From: DASUGC01 sp035606665
GTDB lineage: Bacteria > Acidobacteriota > Vicinamibacteria > Vicinamibacterales > SCN-69-37
Length of the DNA: 64,000 nucleotides
NCBI GenBank assembly: GCA_035606665.1
Contig: DATNEY010000026.1
Coordinates: 124,001 to 188,000, forward strand
Direction of reading: 5' to 3'
The first letter of the stretch is position 1. The number at the start of each line of letters is the position of its first letter. Below the pieces are notes generated by a model. The model was not told the DNA's origin and made no database searches. It saw nothing but the letters and a program-made list of their open reading frames with translations. Both the position numbers and the translations under genes were made by a program. Of the stretch, positions 37,935-45,976 are shown piece after piece.

Positions 37935-38714
37935 GTGAACAGACGAGATTTCTTTCGTGGGGCCGCCGTCGGGTTTCTCCCGGCCGCCGCGGCCGGAGTG
38001 GCGTGGAATGTCCGGCAGAAGGCCGTCTTTGACAAGGAACGCAACGACGACACGCGTCGTCCGCCGGAATCGCGGTTGAGCTTTTCGCAGCAGGGCGAGG
38101 ACATCGTGATGTTCCACGCCCTGCACGACACTCTGAAGATCGAGAAGCCGACCTTCATTGATGTGGGCGCCGCGCATCCGGTGCGCAGCAATAACACGTA
38201 CCTGCTCTACGGCACGGGCGCGGCCGGCGTGCTGGTCGAGCCGAATCCCATGTACGTGAAGCTGCTCCGCGAAATGCGCCCGCGCGATACGGTGCTGCCG
38301 GTCGGCATCGGCATCGACGAGACCCAGGCGGCGGATTACTACGAGATCAAGGGCGCGCCGATGCTCAACACGTTCTCGTCTGAACAGGCCGAATACCTGA
38401 AGAAGACCGGCAAAGAAGTCGAGCGCGTGTCGAAGATGCCGCTCGTCAACATCAATCGCGTCATCAAAGAGCAACTCGGCGATCGCGCGCCCGATCTGCT
38501 CTCGACTGACATCGAGGGTCTCGACTATGCCGTGATCAAGTCGCTGGACATCTCGAAATACCGCCCGGGCGTTATTTGCGCCGAAGGCGTCCCGATGTTC
38601 GAGAAGGGTCGCCTCAGCGACCTCGCGACTTACCTCACCGCCCAGGACTACGTCGTTCGTGGCGGCTCGATGGTGAACACGATCTTCGTCGATGCGCGCA
38701 GAGTCAAAGATTAG
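37935..38714 (+). CDS. FkbM-family methyltransferase with Tat-type signal
   Basis: About 259 residues. GTG start at 37935, one base after the creatininase-like stop. The N-terminus VNRRDFFRGAAVGFLPAAAAG has a twin-arginine motif (RRDFF) and hydrophobic stretch. The FkbM core follows: FIDVGAAHPVRSNNTYLLY (SAM motif I), VLVEPNPMYVKLL, and DLLSTDIEGLDYAVIKSLD. FkbM proteins are normally cytosolic O-methyltransferases, so export is unexpected and function is uncertain. The open frame continues upstream inside the neighbour; I rejected that. Confidence 0.78.
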   Translation: MNRRDFFRGAAVGFLPAAAAGVAWNVRQKAVFDKERNDDTRRPPESRLSFSQQGEDIVMFHALHDTLKIEKPTFIDVGAAHPVRSNNTYLLYGTGAAGVLVEPNPMYVKLLREMRPRDTVLPVGIGIDETQAADYYEIKGAPMLNTFSSEQAEYLKKTGKEVERVSKMPLVNINRVIKEQLGDRAPDLLSTDIEGLDYAVIKSLDISKYRPGVICAEGVPMFEKGRLSDLATYLTAQDYVVRGGSMVNTIFVDARRVKD

Positions 38715-38716
38715 CC

Positions 38717-38763
38717 GGGTAACGACAGGTGACGACGGGTAACGACTGGTGACGACGGGTGAT
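38717..38763. repeat. Degenerate 10-bp tandem repeat, unit GGTRACGACN
   Basis: About five 10-bp copies: GGTAACGACA, GGTGACGACG, GGTAACGACT, GGTGACGACG, GGTGATGAAG. They run from just past the FkbM stop into the start of the next gene, and the GTG used to start that gene is part of the repeat. Confidence 0.75.
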
Positions 38764-39567
38764 GAAGTAGATCGTTTGTACCAGGCGACGCTTGGCGAGT
38801 TCACCGCGAAGCGCAACGAGCTCTTGAAGAAAGCAACCGGCGCGGCGAAGGAAGAGCTGCGCGCTCTGCAGAAGCCCACCGTGCCCGCGTGGGCGGTCAA
38901 CCAGCTGTACTGGCGCCGCCGGAAGATCTTCGACAAGGTCGTCGAAGCCGCGCGAAAACTGCGCGTTGAGCATGGGCGCCAGCTCACCGGTAAGGCAGCC
39001 GAGGTCGAACTTGCCGAGGCGCGGCATCGCGAGGCGATGAAGGCGGCCTCCGACGAAATTCGCGCGCTGCTCAAGGACGCCGGCGAACAGGACACGCAAG
39101 CGACGATGATCGCGGTCTCCGAGACACTGCATGGCCTGTCCGCGGCCGACGTGCCCGGCCGCCTGGTCAGACCGCTCAAGCCTCAAGGGTTTGAAGCGCT
39201 TGCGGGACTCGTCACAAAGAGCAGCGCCACGATCGCGCGGCTCTCGGAACCGAAGCCATCGGCCGCAGCCGCCAAACCGGACCAGAAGCGCGAAGCTCAG
39301 GCGCGCGCCAAAGAGACCGCCGCCCTCGAACGGCAGCTGCATAAGGCCGAAGTCGACGAACGCGCCGCTCGTGCGGAGTTCTCGCGCGCCGAAATGGCAC
39401 TCGCGCGCCTGCAGCGCGAGCGCAAGGAACTTCAGGACCGCATCGACTCGATTACCAGCCGCCGGGACCAGGCGGCGATCGATTTGGACGAGAGGAAGCG
39501 ACAGGCCGACCGTGCGGCTGCGGAACGCGAACGCCTCTCACGCCTGCTCAAGGACAAAGCCCGCTGA
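38749..39567 (+). CDS. Coiled-coil protein of unknown function
   Basis: A 272-residue, highly charged, mostly alpha-helical protein. A segment YQATLGEFTAKRNELLKKATG...LQKPTVPAWAVNQLYWRRRKIFDKV (about 10-60) looks like a conserved domain. A long Ala/Arg/Glu-rich coiled coil occupies about 165-272. No signal peptide. The GTG start lies within a tandem repeat and is uncertain. The stop overlaps RecQ as CTGA, so the two are co-translated. Possibly a nucleic-acid-associated partner of RecQ; I do not recognise a named family. Confidence 0.7.
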   Translation: MTTGDEVDRLYQATLGEFTAKRNELLKKATGAAKEELRALQKPTVPAWAVNQLYWRRRKIFDKVVEAARKLRVEHGRQLTGKAAEVELAEARHREAMKAASDEIRALLKDAGEQDTQATMIAVSETLHGLSAADVPGRLVRPLKPQGFEALAGLVTKSSATIARLSEPKPSAAAAKPDQKREAQARAKETAALERQLHKAEVDERAARAEFSRAEMALARLQRERKELQDRIDSITSRRDQAAIDLDERKRQADRAAAERERLSRLLKDKAR

Positions 39568-41369
39568 ACGAACTCGTCGACATCCTCGAACGCTACTGGG
39601 GCTACACGTCGTTCCGGCCGCTTCAACGCGAGGCGATGGACGCGGTGCTCGCGCGCCGCGACTCGCTCGTGGTGCTGCCGACCGGCGGCGGCAAGTCGCT
39701 CTGCTTTCAGGCACCGGCCCTCATCCGCGACGGTCTCGCCATCGTCGTTTCGCCGCTGATCTCGTTGATGAAGGATCAGGTCGACACGCTCGTCGGCAAC
39801 GGCGTGCAGGCGGCCTGCTACCACAGCGCGCTCGACTCGGCGGAGAAGTCACGCGTGGCAGCGGGCCTGCGCGAAGGTCGATACCGCCTGCTCTACGTCG
39901 CTCCCGAGCGGCTGGTGGGCGACGGAGCCGGCAGCTTTGCGTCCCTCGTCGGCAACCGCGTGGCCTTCGTCGCGATCGACGAGGCGCATTGCATCAGCCA
40001 GTGGGGACACGACTTCCGGCCGGAGTACCGGCAGCTCGCGACGCTTCGCGATCGCTGGCCCGGCATCAGCGTCCATGCGTTCACCGCGACGGCCACTCAT
40101 CGCGTGCGCCGGGACATCGTGTCGCAGCTCGGGCTCACGGACGCCGTCGAGCTGGTCGGATCTTTCGATCGCCCGAATCTCGTGTACCGCGTGCTCGCGC
40201 GTTCGACCCTCAAGAAGCAGTTGCAGGACATCCTCGGCCGCCATCGCGGCCAGTCCGGCATCGTCTATTGCCAATCGCGCAAGGAAGTCGATGCGCTAGC
40301 GGCGTGGCTCGTGGAGAGCGGCGTGCGCGCGCGGCCGTATCACGCGGGACTGGACGATGAGACGCGCCATCGCAATCAGGACGCGTTCCTCAACGAGGAC
40401 ATCGACGTCGTCGTCGCGACGGTGGCGTTCGGGATGGGGATCGATCGATCGGATGTGCGCTTCGTCGTGCACGCGGGCGCGCCGCAGTCCCTCGAACACT
40501 ACCAGCAGGAGGCCGGCCGTGCGGGCCGAGATGGTCTGGAGGCAGAGTGTGTCCTGATCTATTCGGGCGGCGACTTTGCCCGTTGGCGCGCGGTGATGGA
40601 GGCGAACGGCGAGTGGTCACCGGCGCGCCAAACGCTGATGCGCGACATCGAGCGGTACGCGTCGAGTGTCGGCTGCCGCCACAGGCGGTTGGTGGGCTAC
40701 TTCGGTGAGGAGTACGCGAAGCCGGAGTGCGGTGCCTGCGACTACTGCCTGGGCGAGCTCGAGTCGGTGGCGGATCCGGTGACGCTGGCCCGGAAGATTC
40801 TGTCGGCGGTCGCGCGCGTCGGCCAGCGCTTCGGTGCCGCGCACGTGACGAATGTTCTGCGTGGCAGCGCCGCCGAGGCCGTGGCCGCCCGGCGCCACGA
40901 TCAGTTGAGTGTCTTCGGGCTGTTTCGCGAGGCGCCGGTGGACGAGGTGCGCGGCTACATCGACCAGCTCGTCGCGGAAGATCTGCTCGCGCAGACGGAC
41001 GATCAGTTCCCCGTCTTGAAACTGACCCAGCGCGGCGTCGATCTCATGCGCGATGCCGGCGCCATTCCCGATCTGGTGCTGGCGCGTCAGCGCAAACCGG
41101 AGAAAGGCAAGTCGCAGAGACGATCCGGAGTCGAGGCCGCGTCGTGGGAGGGTGTGGACCGCGACCTGTTCGATGCGCTTCGGTCGCTGCGGTTGCGTCT
41201 GGCGCGCGAGCGCGGCGTTCCGCCGTACGTCATCTTCCACGACACGACGTTGCGCGAGCTCGCGCGCGTGAAACCAACGACGCTGGAGGCGCTCCGCCAC
41301 ATTTACGGCATCGGCGCGAAGAAAGCCGATGATCTTGGCGAAGCCCTCCTCGGCGTGATCAACGCTTGA
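39564..41369 (+). CDS. recQ: RecQ-family ATP-dependent DNA helicase
   Basis: About 601 residues; 3'-5' helicase for recombination and repair. RecQ motif 0 YWGYTSFRPLQREA (about 10-23), Walker A GGGKSLCFQ (about 41-49), DEAHCISQWGHDFRPEY (about 139-155), motif VI QEAGRAGRDG, an RQC zinc-binding Cys cluster (CRH...CGACDYC), and a C-terminal HRDC domain (about 530-595). The first ATG (39636) would cut off motif 0. The only upstream initiator in frame is CTG 39564, in a CTGA overlap with the preceding stop. I therefore call a CTG start. Confidence 0.9.
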   Translation: MNELVDILERYWGYTSFRPLQREAMDAVLARRDSLVVLPTGGGKSLCFQAPALIRDGLAIVVSPLISLMKDQVDTLVGNGVQAACYHSALDSAEKSRVAAGLREGRYRLLYVAPERLVGDGAGSFASLVGNRVAFVAIDEAHCISQWGHDFRPEYRQLATLRDRWPGISVHAFTATATHRVRRDIVSQLGLTDAVELVGSFDRPNLVYRVLARSTLKKQLQDILGRHRGQSGIVYCQSRKEVDALAAWLVESGVRARPYHAGLDDETRHRNQDAFLNEDIDVVVATVAFGMGIDRSDVRFVVHAGAPQSLEHYQQEAGRAGRDGLEAECVLIYSGGDFARWRAVMEANGEWSPARQTLMRDIERYASSVGCRHRRLVGYFGEEYAKPECGACDYCLGELESVADPVTLARKILSAVARVGQRFGAAHVTNVLRGSAAEAVAARRHDQLSVFGLFREAPVDEVRGYIDQLVAEDLLAQTDDQFPVLKLTQRGVDLMRDAGAIPDLVLARQRKPEKGKSQRRSGVEAASWEGVDRDLFDALRSLRLRLARERGVPPYVIFHDTTLRELARVKPTTLEALRHIYGIGAKKADDLGEALLGVINA

Positions 41370-41694
41370 TTCGGTTGTGCCGCTTCAGGAACAGCCCGCG
41401 TGAAGCCTTGCGCCATTCGTGGTGCATCTTCATCCGGTCCCTGGGCGAGAACTTCCCGTCGGCGCGCAGCGCCTTGCCCTGCTTCCGGATCTCAGCGAAC
41501 CGCTGGCGCAGCTGCTGAACCTCGGGCTTCGTGAGCTGGTGTCGCTGGACGCCCTGGCGAATCCGCTGCTTGACGTGAAGCCGCTGGGCAGGCGCCGCCT
41601 TCGCGGGTTTCTGGGGTGGGGTTGCCTGCGCGTAAGCGGCGGATCCTGTCAGGATGAAGCCTGCCGCAAGCAGCCATGTAAGATGTTTCCTCAT
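41359..41694 (-). CDS. Small basic exported protein
   Basis: A 111-residue protein with a signal peptide (cleavage about AYAQA, residue 23). The mature part is Lys/Arg/Gln-rich and helical (VQRHQLTKPEVQQLRQRFAEIRKQGKALRADGKFSPRDRMKMHHEWRKASR), looking like a small periplasmic helical-bundle protein. Function unknown. Its 3' end overlaps recQ convergently by 11 bases. Confidence 0.65.
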   Translation of the reverse strand: MRKHLTWLLAAGFILTGSAAYAQATPPQKPAKAAPAQRLHVKQRIRQGVQRHQLTKPEVQQLRQRFAEIRKQGKALRADGKFSPRDRMKMHHEWRKASRGLFLKRHNRIKR

Positions 41695-41776
41695 CTGATC
41701 ACTCGTCCTTTCACGCGCCCCGGCCCCATCCTGCTTGCTTTGACCGGGCCAGGGTCGCCGAGGTTACGCCGCCGTC

Positions 41777-42904
41777 ATGAAGCCGACCGATGATCTCGAC
41801 AAGCTGGCTGCTGCCCTTGGTGGCGTTCGGATCGGGCCCGCCGTCTCGGCGTCGTCGCTCGCCGGGTGGCTCGAGGTCATGGCCGACCGGGGGGCCAGTG
41901 ACCTCCTGCTGTTCGCCGGAGAGCCGCCCACGCTCCGGATCGAAGGCCGAGTAGTCCGGACAAATGCGTCCGTTCTCGATGGCGATGACATCACGGGCCT
42001 GGTGATGCCCGAGCTCGGGCCGCACGCCCTGCGCCAGTTCCGCGAGCACGGCATCGCCGATGCGGCGCTCAAGGTCGCAGGCCTCGGCCGGTTCCGCATC
42101 AATCTGCACCACGAGCGCGGCCGGCCCGCGGCGGCGATCCGCCGGCTTCCCGCCACGGTGCCTGGACTTGGGTCGCTCAATCTCCCGCCGGGCGCCGCGA
42201 TGCTCTCGCGCATTCCACGCGGCCTCGTCATCATCGGCGGCGCCACGGGATCCGGCAAGACAACGACGATGGCGGCGGTGGTGGACGAGATCAACCGTCG
42301 CGACGAGAAGCACATCATCTGTATCGAAGACCCGATCGAGTACGAGCACACGAACAAGAAGTGCGTCATCCAGCACGTCGAGGTCGGGATCGACGCGCCT
42401 GACTTTCCGACGGCGCTGAGATCGGCGCTCCGCCAGGCGCCTGATGTTCTTGTGATTGGCGAGATGCGCGATCCGGAAACGATGAGAATCGCGCTGGCGG
42501 CAGGGGAGACGGGGCACCTCGTGCTGTCCACGCTGCACACGACCGACGTCGCCTCGACCATCGCGCGCATCACGGATTCGTTTCCCGCCGAGCGGCAGCC
42601 GACGATTCGCCAGGAAGTTGCCGCCGCGCTCGCTGCGGTGTTCGTCCAGACGCTGGTGCCGGCCACCGGCGGCCGTGTGCCCGCGGCCGAGCTCCTCATG
42701 ATTCAGTACGGCGCCCGGCAGCACATCCGGCGCAACGCCCTGCAACACCTGCATCAGGAGATCACGATCACCCGCAAGTACGGATCGTTCACGGTCGAGG
42801 AGTGCCTCGCAAAGCTCGTTGCGAAGGGGACCGTCGAGCGGAGCGAAGCGGTCGTCCGGGTGAGTCACCCCGAGGACTTTGAGTCGGCCTTACGGGCAAC
42901 ATAG
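41777..42904 (+). CDS. PilT-family type IV pilus retraction ATPase
   Basis: A 375-residue secretion/pilus ATPase. N-terminal PAS-like domain (ADRGASDLLLFAGEPP, about 34-50). Walker A GGATGSGKTTTMA (about 153-165), Asp box ICIEDPIEYEH, Walker B VLVIGEMRDPETM (about 223-235), and His box HLVLSTLHTTD. It is PilT/PilU-like rather than PilB, being short and lacking the zinc motif. It powers retraction at the cytoplasmic base of the pilus. No other pilus genes are in the window, so PilT versus PilU cannot be settled. Confidence 0.88.
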   Translation: MKPTDDLDKLAAALGGVRIGPAVSASSLAGWLEVMADRGASDLLLFAGEPPTLRIEGRVVRTNASVLDGDDITGLVMPELGPHALRQFREHGIADAALKVAGLGRFRINLHHERGRPAAAIRRLPATVPGLGSLNLPPGAAMLSRIPRGLVIIGGATGSGKTTTMAAVVDEINRRDEKHIICIEDPIEYEHTNKKCVIQHVEVGIDAPDFPTALRSALRQAPDVLVIGEMRDPETMRIALAAGETGHLVLSTLHTTDVASTIARITDSFPAERQPTIRQEVAAALAAVFVQTLVPATGGRVPAAELLMIQYGARQHIRRNALQHLHQEITITRKYGSFTVEECLAKLVAKGTVERSEAVVRVSHPEDFESALRAT

Positions 42905-42910
42905 GCAAGC

Positions 42911-42966
42911 CGGTTCCGGGTTCCGGGTGCAGGGTTCCGGGTTCGGGCGTCTGGTTCCGGGTTCTT
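42911..42966. repeat. Degenerate tandem repeat, unit GGTTCCGG
   Basis: GGTTCCGGGTTCCGGG followed by about four more partial copies (AGGGTTCCGGGTTCGGG, CTGGTTCCGGGTTC), directly after the pilT-like stop. Unit about 8 bp. Same unit type as the in-gene repeat in the helicase at 49.9 kb. Confidence 0.75.
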
Positions 42967-43011
42967 TCCGCGGCGTAATGTTTGCACTCTGGTGACGACT
43001 GGAGTCCTCCC

Positions 43012-43683
43012 ATGACAAACCTCATGCTCGTTCTTGCCCTCTCCTTGTCTTCAGTTCTCGTCGTTCCCGTCGTTCCCGTCGTTTCCAATGATGACCGGCT
43101 GAAGGACGCGGAAGAAGTTCTCACCGAGATGGCCGGCACGGACGATGCCGGTATTCCGAAGAGTCTGATTCAAAAGGCCGAGTGCGTCGTGGTGGTGCCC
43201 GGGCTCAAGAAAGTCGCGCTCGGCATCGGTGGGCAGTACGGCAAGGGCTACGTATCGTGCCGCCGCGACGGCAGCTGGAGCGCGCCCGGGGCGCTGAAGG
43301 TCGAAGGCGGCAGCTTCGGCCTGCAGATCGGCGCATCGTCAACGGACGTGATTCTGCTCGTGATGAACCAGAAGGGCATCGATCGCCTGTTGTCGAATCA
43401 GTTCAAGGTCGGCGCGGACGCCGCGGTGGCCGCGGGACCGATCGGCCGTGAAGCCAGCGCTCAGACGGACATCTCGATGCGTGCAGAGATGCTGGCGTGG
43501 TCGCGATCGCGCGGCGCCTACGCCGGGATCGCCCTGCAGGGCTCGACGATCCGCCAGGACTCCGACGAAAACAAAGAGCTCTATGGGCGCGAGATCACGA
43601 ACAAGGAAATCGTGATGGGGAAGATAGCAGCGCCACCGGCGGCAGCAGGATTCCTGGCCGCGCTGGCGAAGTTCCGAGGCTGA
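43012..43683 (+). CDS. Exported SYLF-domain lipid-binding protein
   Basis: A 223-residue protein with signal peptide (1-25). The SYLF/DUF500 domain follows: 'RLKDAEEVLTEM...GIPKSLIQKAECVVVVPGLKKVALGIGGQYGKGYVSCR', then 'GGSFGLQIGASSTDVILLVMNQKGIDRLL' and 'AYAGIALQGSTIRQD'. SYLF domains bind phosphoinositides/lipids in eukaryotes; the bacterial role is unclear, probably envelope-associated. Ribosome site GGAG before ATG 43012. The signal peptide contains a 9-bp tandem DNA repeat encoding VVPVVPVV. Confidence 0.85.
   Translation: MTNLMLVLALSLSSVLVVPVVPVVSNDDRLKDAEEVLTEMAGTDDAGIPKSLIQKAECVVVVPGLKKVALGIGGQYGKGYVSCRRDGSWSAPGALKVEGGSFGLQIGASSTDVILLVMNQKGIDRLLSNQFKVGADAAVAAGPIGREASAQTDISMRAEMLAWSRSRGAYAGIALQGSTIRQDSDENKELYGREITNKEIVMGKIAAPPAAAGFLAALAKFRG
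43056..43086. repeat. 9-bp tandem repeat inside the SYLF signal peptide
   Basis: Three to four copies of GTTCCCGTC (first GTTCTCGTC, last GTTTCCAAT-like), coding VLVVPVVPVVS in the hydrophobic region of the signal peptide. The 9-bp period keeps the frame. Confidence 0.7.
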
Positions 43684-43709
43684 ACTTCGACCTTTGAACT
43701 TCGAACTTA
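43682..43709. repeat. Short degenerate repeat, unit GAACTTCGA
   Basis: GAACTTCGACCTTTGAACTTCGAACTT fills the 23-base gap between two convergent genes and slightly overlaps both ends. Three copies of an ACTTCGA/ACTT unit. Confidence 0.5.
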
Positions 43710-44174
43710 ACGAATATCGAGTAACTCGATCTCAAAGCACAGCTGCCCCTGCGGGCTGCCCGGCTGGCCGTCGTAGGCGAGTCTCCCGGGAATCCAGAAT
43801 CGGCGAGTCTCACCGACGACCATGAGCTGCAATGCTTCCTGCCAGCCGGGAATGACCTGAGTCACCGGGAACTGGGCAGGCTCGCCGCGCAGGCGTGAAC
43901 TCTCGAACATCCTTCCGTCCGCCGTCCAGCCTGTGTAGTGGACACGCACGACCGACTTCGGCTCCGGATGAATCGATCCGAGCCCGACGATCAGCACCTT
44001 TGATGCGAGCCCCGAAGGCGTGCGCAGTGCATTTGCGGGCGGTGCCGCGACATCGGCGGGTGCGGGGATCGGCGGCGGGCCGCTGCCCGCTGGTGGTGCA
44101 TCCTCTTTGAGTGTGCAGGCGGTGAGTGCCAGGGAGGCGGCCAGCGTGGCGACGGCGAGTTTCGGAACCTTCAT
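43707..44174 (-). CDS. FKBP-type peptidyl-prolyl isomerase lipoprotein
   Basis: A 155-residue protein. Lipoprotein signal with lipobox LTAC (Cys20), Pro/Ala-rich linker (30-52), then a C-terminal FKBP domain. The domain has VRVHYTGWTADGRMFESSRLRGEPAQF, VIPGWQEALQLMVVGETRRFWIPGRLAYDGQ and FEIELLDI. It is probably tethered to the outer or inner membrane and folds exported proteins. The FKBP lacks the usual 'YG..G.G..IPP.A.L' ending in full, having a shortened LAYDGQPGSPQGQLCF. Start ATG 44174 is set by the lipoprotein signal. Confidence 0.87.
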   Translation of the reverse strand: MKVPKLAVATLAASLALTACTLKEDAPPAGSGPPPIPAPADVAAPPANALRTPSGLASKVLIVGLGSIHPEPKSVVRVHYTGWTADGRMFESSRLRGEPAQFPVTQVIPGWQEALQLMVVGETRRFWIPGRLAYDGQPGSPQGQLCFEIELLDIR

Positions 44175-44198
44175 GGGTGGAATCGTACAATTCTCTTC

Positions 44199-45023
44199 GT
44201 GAAAAGTCAGATTGCACACCTGCCGCACCGATCGCTCCGGTACCTCGAGTCCGGCGAAGGCCGGGCGCTCGTGCTGCTCCACGCATTTCCGCTCAGCGCC
44301 GACCAGTGGCTGCCGCAGCTCCACCGCGTGCCGCAGGGATGGCGGTTCATCGCGCCCGATCTGCGTGGTTTTCGTGGTGCTGGAGCGGCGTTCGAAGACC
44401 CAGGCCTTCGCGACCTGTCAATCGACGATTACGCAGACGATGTTGCGGCGCTCCTCACGCATCTCGAAATCGAGCGCGCCGTGATTGGCGGCGTGTCGAT
44501 GGGCGGATACGTGGCGTTCGGTCTGCTTCGCCGCGCGCCCCACCGCGTCTCCGGCCTGTTGCTGTCGAACACGCGCGCGACGCCGGACACCGCTGAGGGG
44601 CGGGCTGGTCGTGAAAAGATGATCGCGCTCGCACGCGAGGAAGGTGCGGCCGCGACAGCCGCGCAGATGGTGCCGAAGCTGCTCGGCGAAACAACGAAGG
44701 CCCAGCAGCCGGATCTGGTGGACGCCGTTCGGCGCCTCATCATCATGAACTCGCCGGACGGGATCGTTGCCGGGCTCGGCGCGTTGCGCGATCGACCGGA
44801 CTCGACTCCGCTGCTCGCATCCGTCAACTGCCCGACGCTCATCATCGCCGGCGACGAGGACTCGATCATCAACGTCAGCGAGGCGGAAACGATGCACGCC
44901 GCCATTCCTGGATCTCACCTCGTCGTCCTTCCACGCACCGGACACCTGGGGAATCTCGAACAACCCAATGCGTGGAGGACTGCGCTGGATCAGTGGCTGA
45001 CGGGGATCTGGGCGTTCCGATAG
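44199..45023 (+). CDS. Alpha/beta-fold hydrolase
   Basis: A 274-residue cytosolic hydrolase. Oxyanion HAFP (about 29-32), nucleophile elbow GGVSMGGY (Ser about 101), Asp in AGDEDSI (about 227), and His in TGHLGNLEQP (about 252). It resembles 3-oxoadipate enol-lactonase/haloperoxidase-type enzymes, but the substrate is not inferable. GTG start, divergent from the FKBP gene by 24 bases. No operon partners. Confidence 0.85.
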   Translation: MKSQIAHLPHRSLRYLESGEGRALVLLHAFPLSADQWLPQLHRVPQGWRFIAPDLRGFRGAGAAFEDPGLRDLSIDDYADDVAALLTHLEIERAVIGGVSMGGYVAFGLLRRAPHRVSGLLLSNTRATPDTAEGRAGREKMIALAREEGAAATAAQMVPKLLGETTKAQQPDLVDAVRRLIIMNSPDGIVAGLGALRDRPDSTPLLASVNCPTLIIAGDEDSIINVSEAETMHAAIPGSHLVVLPRTGHLGNLEQPNAWRTALDQWLTGIWAFR

Positions 45024-45028
45024 AGCAG

Positions 45029-45182
45029 TACGTCGGGTACGTCTGGTACGTCACGTACGTCGGGTACGAGGAACGAGCTGACGCTGGCCTGCATTCTTCT
45101 TAATAGTGGATACGCGATAGTTCGTTCCTTGTACCTGACGTACCGGATGTACCTCACGTACCCGACGTACCGACCTATACTC
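45029..45182. repeat. Large inverted array of GTACGTC-type units
   Basis: The gap between the hydrolase and SDR genes holds about four 10-11 bp units on the left (GTACGTCGG, GTACGTCTG, GTACGTCAC, GTACGTCGG, then GTACGAGGAACGAGCT). An inverted set lies on the right (AGTTCGTTCCTTGTACC, TGACGTACC, GGATGTACC, TCACGTACC, CGACGTACC). The loop is about 40 bases. The arms pair over about 50 bases. It reaches the SDR start region, leaving little room for a promoter. Confidence 0.75.
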
Positions 45183-45190
45183 TGCTGCGC

Positions 45191-45964
45191 ATGGATCTGC
45201 AGTTGTCGGGAAAAGTCGCCATCGTCACGGGCTCGAGCAAAGGATTGGGCCTGGCGTCGGCGCGGGCGCTGGTTGCCGAAGGCGCGAATGTCACAATGTG
45301 CGCGCGTGGTGGCGATGCGCTCAAGCAGGCGGCGGCGTCTCTGCGGAACCTCAACGCTGGATCGGTACTCGAGGTCGAGTCGGACGTCTCAACGGCCGCG
45401 GGTTGCACGCGCGTGGTTCAGGAGGCGGTAGGGAAGTTCGGTCGCATCGACATCCTCGTGAACAACGTCGGCAAGGCCGGCGGTGGCGACATCGTGGCAA
45501 CGTCTGACGAGGACTGGCAGAGCGCGATCGACCAGACGCTGTTTCCCGCGGTGCGCATGTCGCGGCTCGTCGTGCCTGAAATGCGGAAGACCGGCGGCGG
45601 GGTGATCCTCATGATTGCGTCGATCTGGGGCCGTGAGTCCGGCGGCCGCATGACCTACAACGCCGTGAAAGCCGCCGAAGTGAGCCTCGCGAAGGCGATG
45701 GCGCAGCAGCTCGCAAAAGACAACATTCGCGTCAACAGCATCGCTCCCGGATCCATCAGTTTCGAAGGCGGCACGTGGTGGAAGCGGCAGCAGGAAGATC
45801 CGCAGGGCATCGCGGAGTTCATCAAGCGCGATCTGCCGTTCGGCCGCTTCGGTTCGGCCGAGGAAGTCGGCAACGTCGTCGCCTTCGTTGCGTCGCCGAG
45901 AGCCAGCTGGGTCTCGGGCGCAAGTATCACTGTTGACGGCTGTCAGTCACGCTCAAATATCTGA
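45191..45964 (+). CDS. Short-chain dehydrogenase/reductase
   Basis: A 257-residue SDR. Cofactor motif TGSSKGLG (about 12-19), NNVGKAG (about 90-96), catalytic Ser in MIASIWG and YNAVK (Tyr/Lys about 155/159), and a C-terminal SITVDGCQS. Classical NAD(P)-dependent oxidoreductase of the FabG-like type. ARGGD after beta-2 fits NADPH. Substrate unknown. A symporter gene follows 12 bases later on the same strand. Confidence 0.88.
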   Translation: MDLQLSGKVAIVTGSSKGLGLASARALVAEGANVTMCARGGDALKQAAASLRNLNAGSVLEVESDVSTAAGCTRVVQEAVGKFGRIDILVNNVGKAGGGDIVATSDEDWQSAIDQTLFPAVRMSRLVVPEMRKTGGGVILMIASIWGRESGGRMTYNAVKAAEVSLAKAMAQQLAKDNIRVNSIAPGSISFEGGTWWKRQQEDPQGIAEFIKRDLPFGRFGSAEEVGNVVAFVASPRASWVSGASITVDGCQSRSNI

Positions 45965-45976
45965 GACGACGTAAAC

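Noticed and set aside
38717..38763. Possible CRISPR array
   Set aside because: Units are only 10 bp, contiguous and degenerate, with no spacers. The same holds for the other tandem repeats.
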